Shown here piece by piece: positions 4,670 through 5,752 of a stretch of 5,752 nucleotides of DNA (its first letter is position 1; each line of letters opens with the position of its first letter). The notes under the pieces are model-generated. The model was given only the letters and a program-made list of their open reading frames with translations, searched no databases and was not told where the DNA came from. This DNA comes from Nitrospinae bacterium RIFCSPLOWO2_12_FULL_45_22 (GTDB lineage Bacteria; 2-12-FULL-45-22). The position numbers and the translations under genes were made by a program. Where the stretch lies: NCBI GenBank assembly GCA_001803565.1, contig MHDQ01000237.1, forward strand, positions 1-5,752, written 5' to 3'.

Positions 4670-5752
4670 ATGAAGCAAATGGTCAGATTTCAAGATTTAA
4701 TAAAATTTAATGTCTCCAAGGCCATTATTGGGGCATTGATATTAGTACCTTTACTTTATTCAGCAGCCCAGGCTGGCTGGAGTCAACAAACAATAGAAAT
4801 GGACAGGCGTGTAGAAGCTGTCTCGACAGATAAGGCTTTGGCTGTCGATTCCAGCGGAAAGCCACATCTAATCTATAAAGCTTCTGATGAAGACTCATAT
4901 CTATATTATGCATATTACAATGGGTCTACCTGGCAAAGGGAAAGAGTAGCATCCATAGCTGTCTATAATGGTAGCTTGGTGTTGGATAGTAAGGATAGAC
5001 CCCATATCATCTATTTTTATTATGAATCGAATAAACAAGCTTTCTACTATGCCTATTTTGATGGTAACTCCTGGCAGACAAAGACTCTGGTAAGCTTGGA
5101 GAAATGGGGTATCGTGCAGGGCTCACTCGCTCTTGATCCAGATGATCATCCTCATATTAGCTATTCTTCCTATTATCATGGGATTAATGATTATAATAAC
5201 TGGGAGCTCAAGTATGCCTATTTTGATGGTAACTCCTGGCAGGTTACTACTGTGGATCAGCAAATGGTACGTACCAATATCAGTTATGGAGTTAATTATG
5301 CTAATTCTTTGGCTTTGGATAGTAATAATAGACCACATATCAGCTATGTATACACAAAGATAGAAACGGGTCTTGAATCAGTCAACTATGCCTATTTTGA
5401 TGGTAACTCCTGGCAGGTGGAGACTTTATCAAGCGGTAAATTTGGTCAGTACCATGGTAGTTCCCTTGCCTTAGATAGCAATGGCCGCCCCCAGATCAGC
5501 TATTATGATTATTATGCCCAGGAGCTCAAATATATCTATTTTGATGGTAACGCCTGGCAAACCACCACCGTGGATCAGGGTAATAGGGTTATAAATTTTT
5601 CCCTGGCATTGGACCACCTTGACAGACCCCATATTGGCTATTTGGTCGAGCATCCTCTTGAAAATGTATTTTATACCGAGGTAAGGTATGCATATTTTGA
5701 TGGCGCCTCCTGGCAAGTGACAACTCTGGACAGTAAAGGTGGTTTTTATATT
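4670..5752 (+). CDS. Secreted beta-propeller-type repeat protein, 5' part (runs off the window)
   Basis: The frame is open for 361 codons to the last base. I chose ATG 4670 (MKQMVRFQ), with the weak GGCGG at 4656-4660 nine nt upstream; ATG 4679, three codons later, is possible. Residues 1-35 make a signal peptide: a basic start, hydrophobic AIIGALILVPLLYSA, and a clean AQA cleavage site before GWSQ. The mature part is a series of roughly 47-58-residue repeats with two landmarks: [SL]LALDSxxRPHISY and YAYFDGNSWQxxT. Six YAYFDG-type strands are present (from 4907, 5048, 5213, 5387, 5531 and 5687). The pattern resembles BNR/sialidase-like or other beta-propeller repeats of exported bacterial proteins, but no sialidase catalytic set can be recognised. 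The repeat differs from the NxxGxxxF type upstream, although both carry a [YF]-x-[YF]-D-G strand. The C-terminus is unseen, so whether it carries the shared terminal domain is unknown. Confidence 0.9.
   Translation, partial: MKQMVRFQDLIKFNVSKAIIGALILVPLLYSAAQAGWSQQTIEMDRRVEAVSTDKALAVDSSGKPHLIYKASDEDSYLYYAYYNGSTWQRERVASIAVYNGSLVLDSKDRPHIIYFYYESNKQAFYYAYFDGNSWQTKTLVSLEKWGIVQGSLALDPDDHPHISYSSYYHGINDYNNWELKYAYFDGNSWQVTTVDQQMVRTNISYGVNYANSLALDSNNRPHISYVYTKIETGLESVNYAYFDGNSWQVETLSSGKFGQYHGSSLALDSNGRPQISYYDYYAQELKYIYFDGNAWQTTTVDQGNRVINFSLALDHLDRPHIGYLVEHPLENVFYTEVRYAYFDGASWQVTTLDSKGGFYI
4907..5716 (+). repeat. Six copies of a 30-bp YAYFDGNSWQ-coding repeat
   Basis: Units occur at 4907-4936, 5048-5077, 5213-5242, 5387-5416, 5531-5560 and 5687-5716, spaced 141, 165, 174, 144 and 156 bp, all multiples of three. 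The copies at 5048, 5213 and 5387 are identical over all 30 bases. The fourth and fifth differ at a few bases and the first is clearly diverged (YAYYNGSTWQ). Each copy marks the same strand of one blade. Confidence 0.88.

Noticed and set aside
4725-5716. Open frames at 4725-4913, 5123-5338 and 5471-5716 (minus) and 5133-5363 (plus)
   Set aside because: All overlap the clearly coding propeller gene. Their low-complexity Ile/Met-rich content mirrors its repeated Tyr/Asp codons.

Overview
The window looks like bacterial chromosome from a Gram-negative-type, moderately AT-rich lineage. Signal-peptide proteins built of long tandem beta-repeats plus PKD domains, and a MazE/MazF module, are common in environmental Deltaproteobacteria-like and candidate-phylum genomes. 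The sequence alone does not fix the taxon. Everything recognisable lies on the + strand.

Layout. (1) 1-260: the 3' end of a secreted-protein gene whose C-terminal domain is paralogous to the C-terminus of the large gene downstream. (2) 261-about 801: a toxin-antitoxin module. An intact ribbon-helix-helix (MazE-like) antitoxin is read from 381. It sits behind an extended -10 promoter lying inside a 7-bp inverted repeat. A mazF-like toxin follows, broken by a -1 frameshift and an early stop, so the antitoxin appears orphaned. (3) 868-4326: a complete 1152-aa secreted protein with a signal peptide, about 17 copies of a roughly 45-residue NxxGxxxF beta-propeller-like repeat, two PKD-like Ig-fold domains, and the same C-terminal beta domain as gene 1. 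(4) 4327-4669: a spacer without a convincing gene, holding two candidate -10 elements and one hairpin. (5) 4670-5752: the 5' part of another secreted beta-propeller-type protein, running off the right edge.

The three large genes look like a cluster of exported repeat proteins, probably surface, periplasmic or extracellular binding or structural proteins. The degraded toxin-antitoxin module is wedged between two members that share a C-terminal domain. The most notable points are the toxin lesion lying on a classical -1 slippery heptamer, the operator-like inverted repeat around the antitoxin promoter, the acidic metal-binding-like loop present in only one of two paralogous C-terminal domains, and exact 30-bp repeats in the last gene. 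No RNA gene, CRISPR array, insertion sequence or convincing rho-independent terminator was seen.
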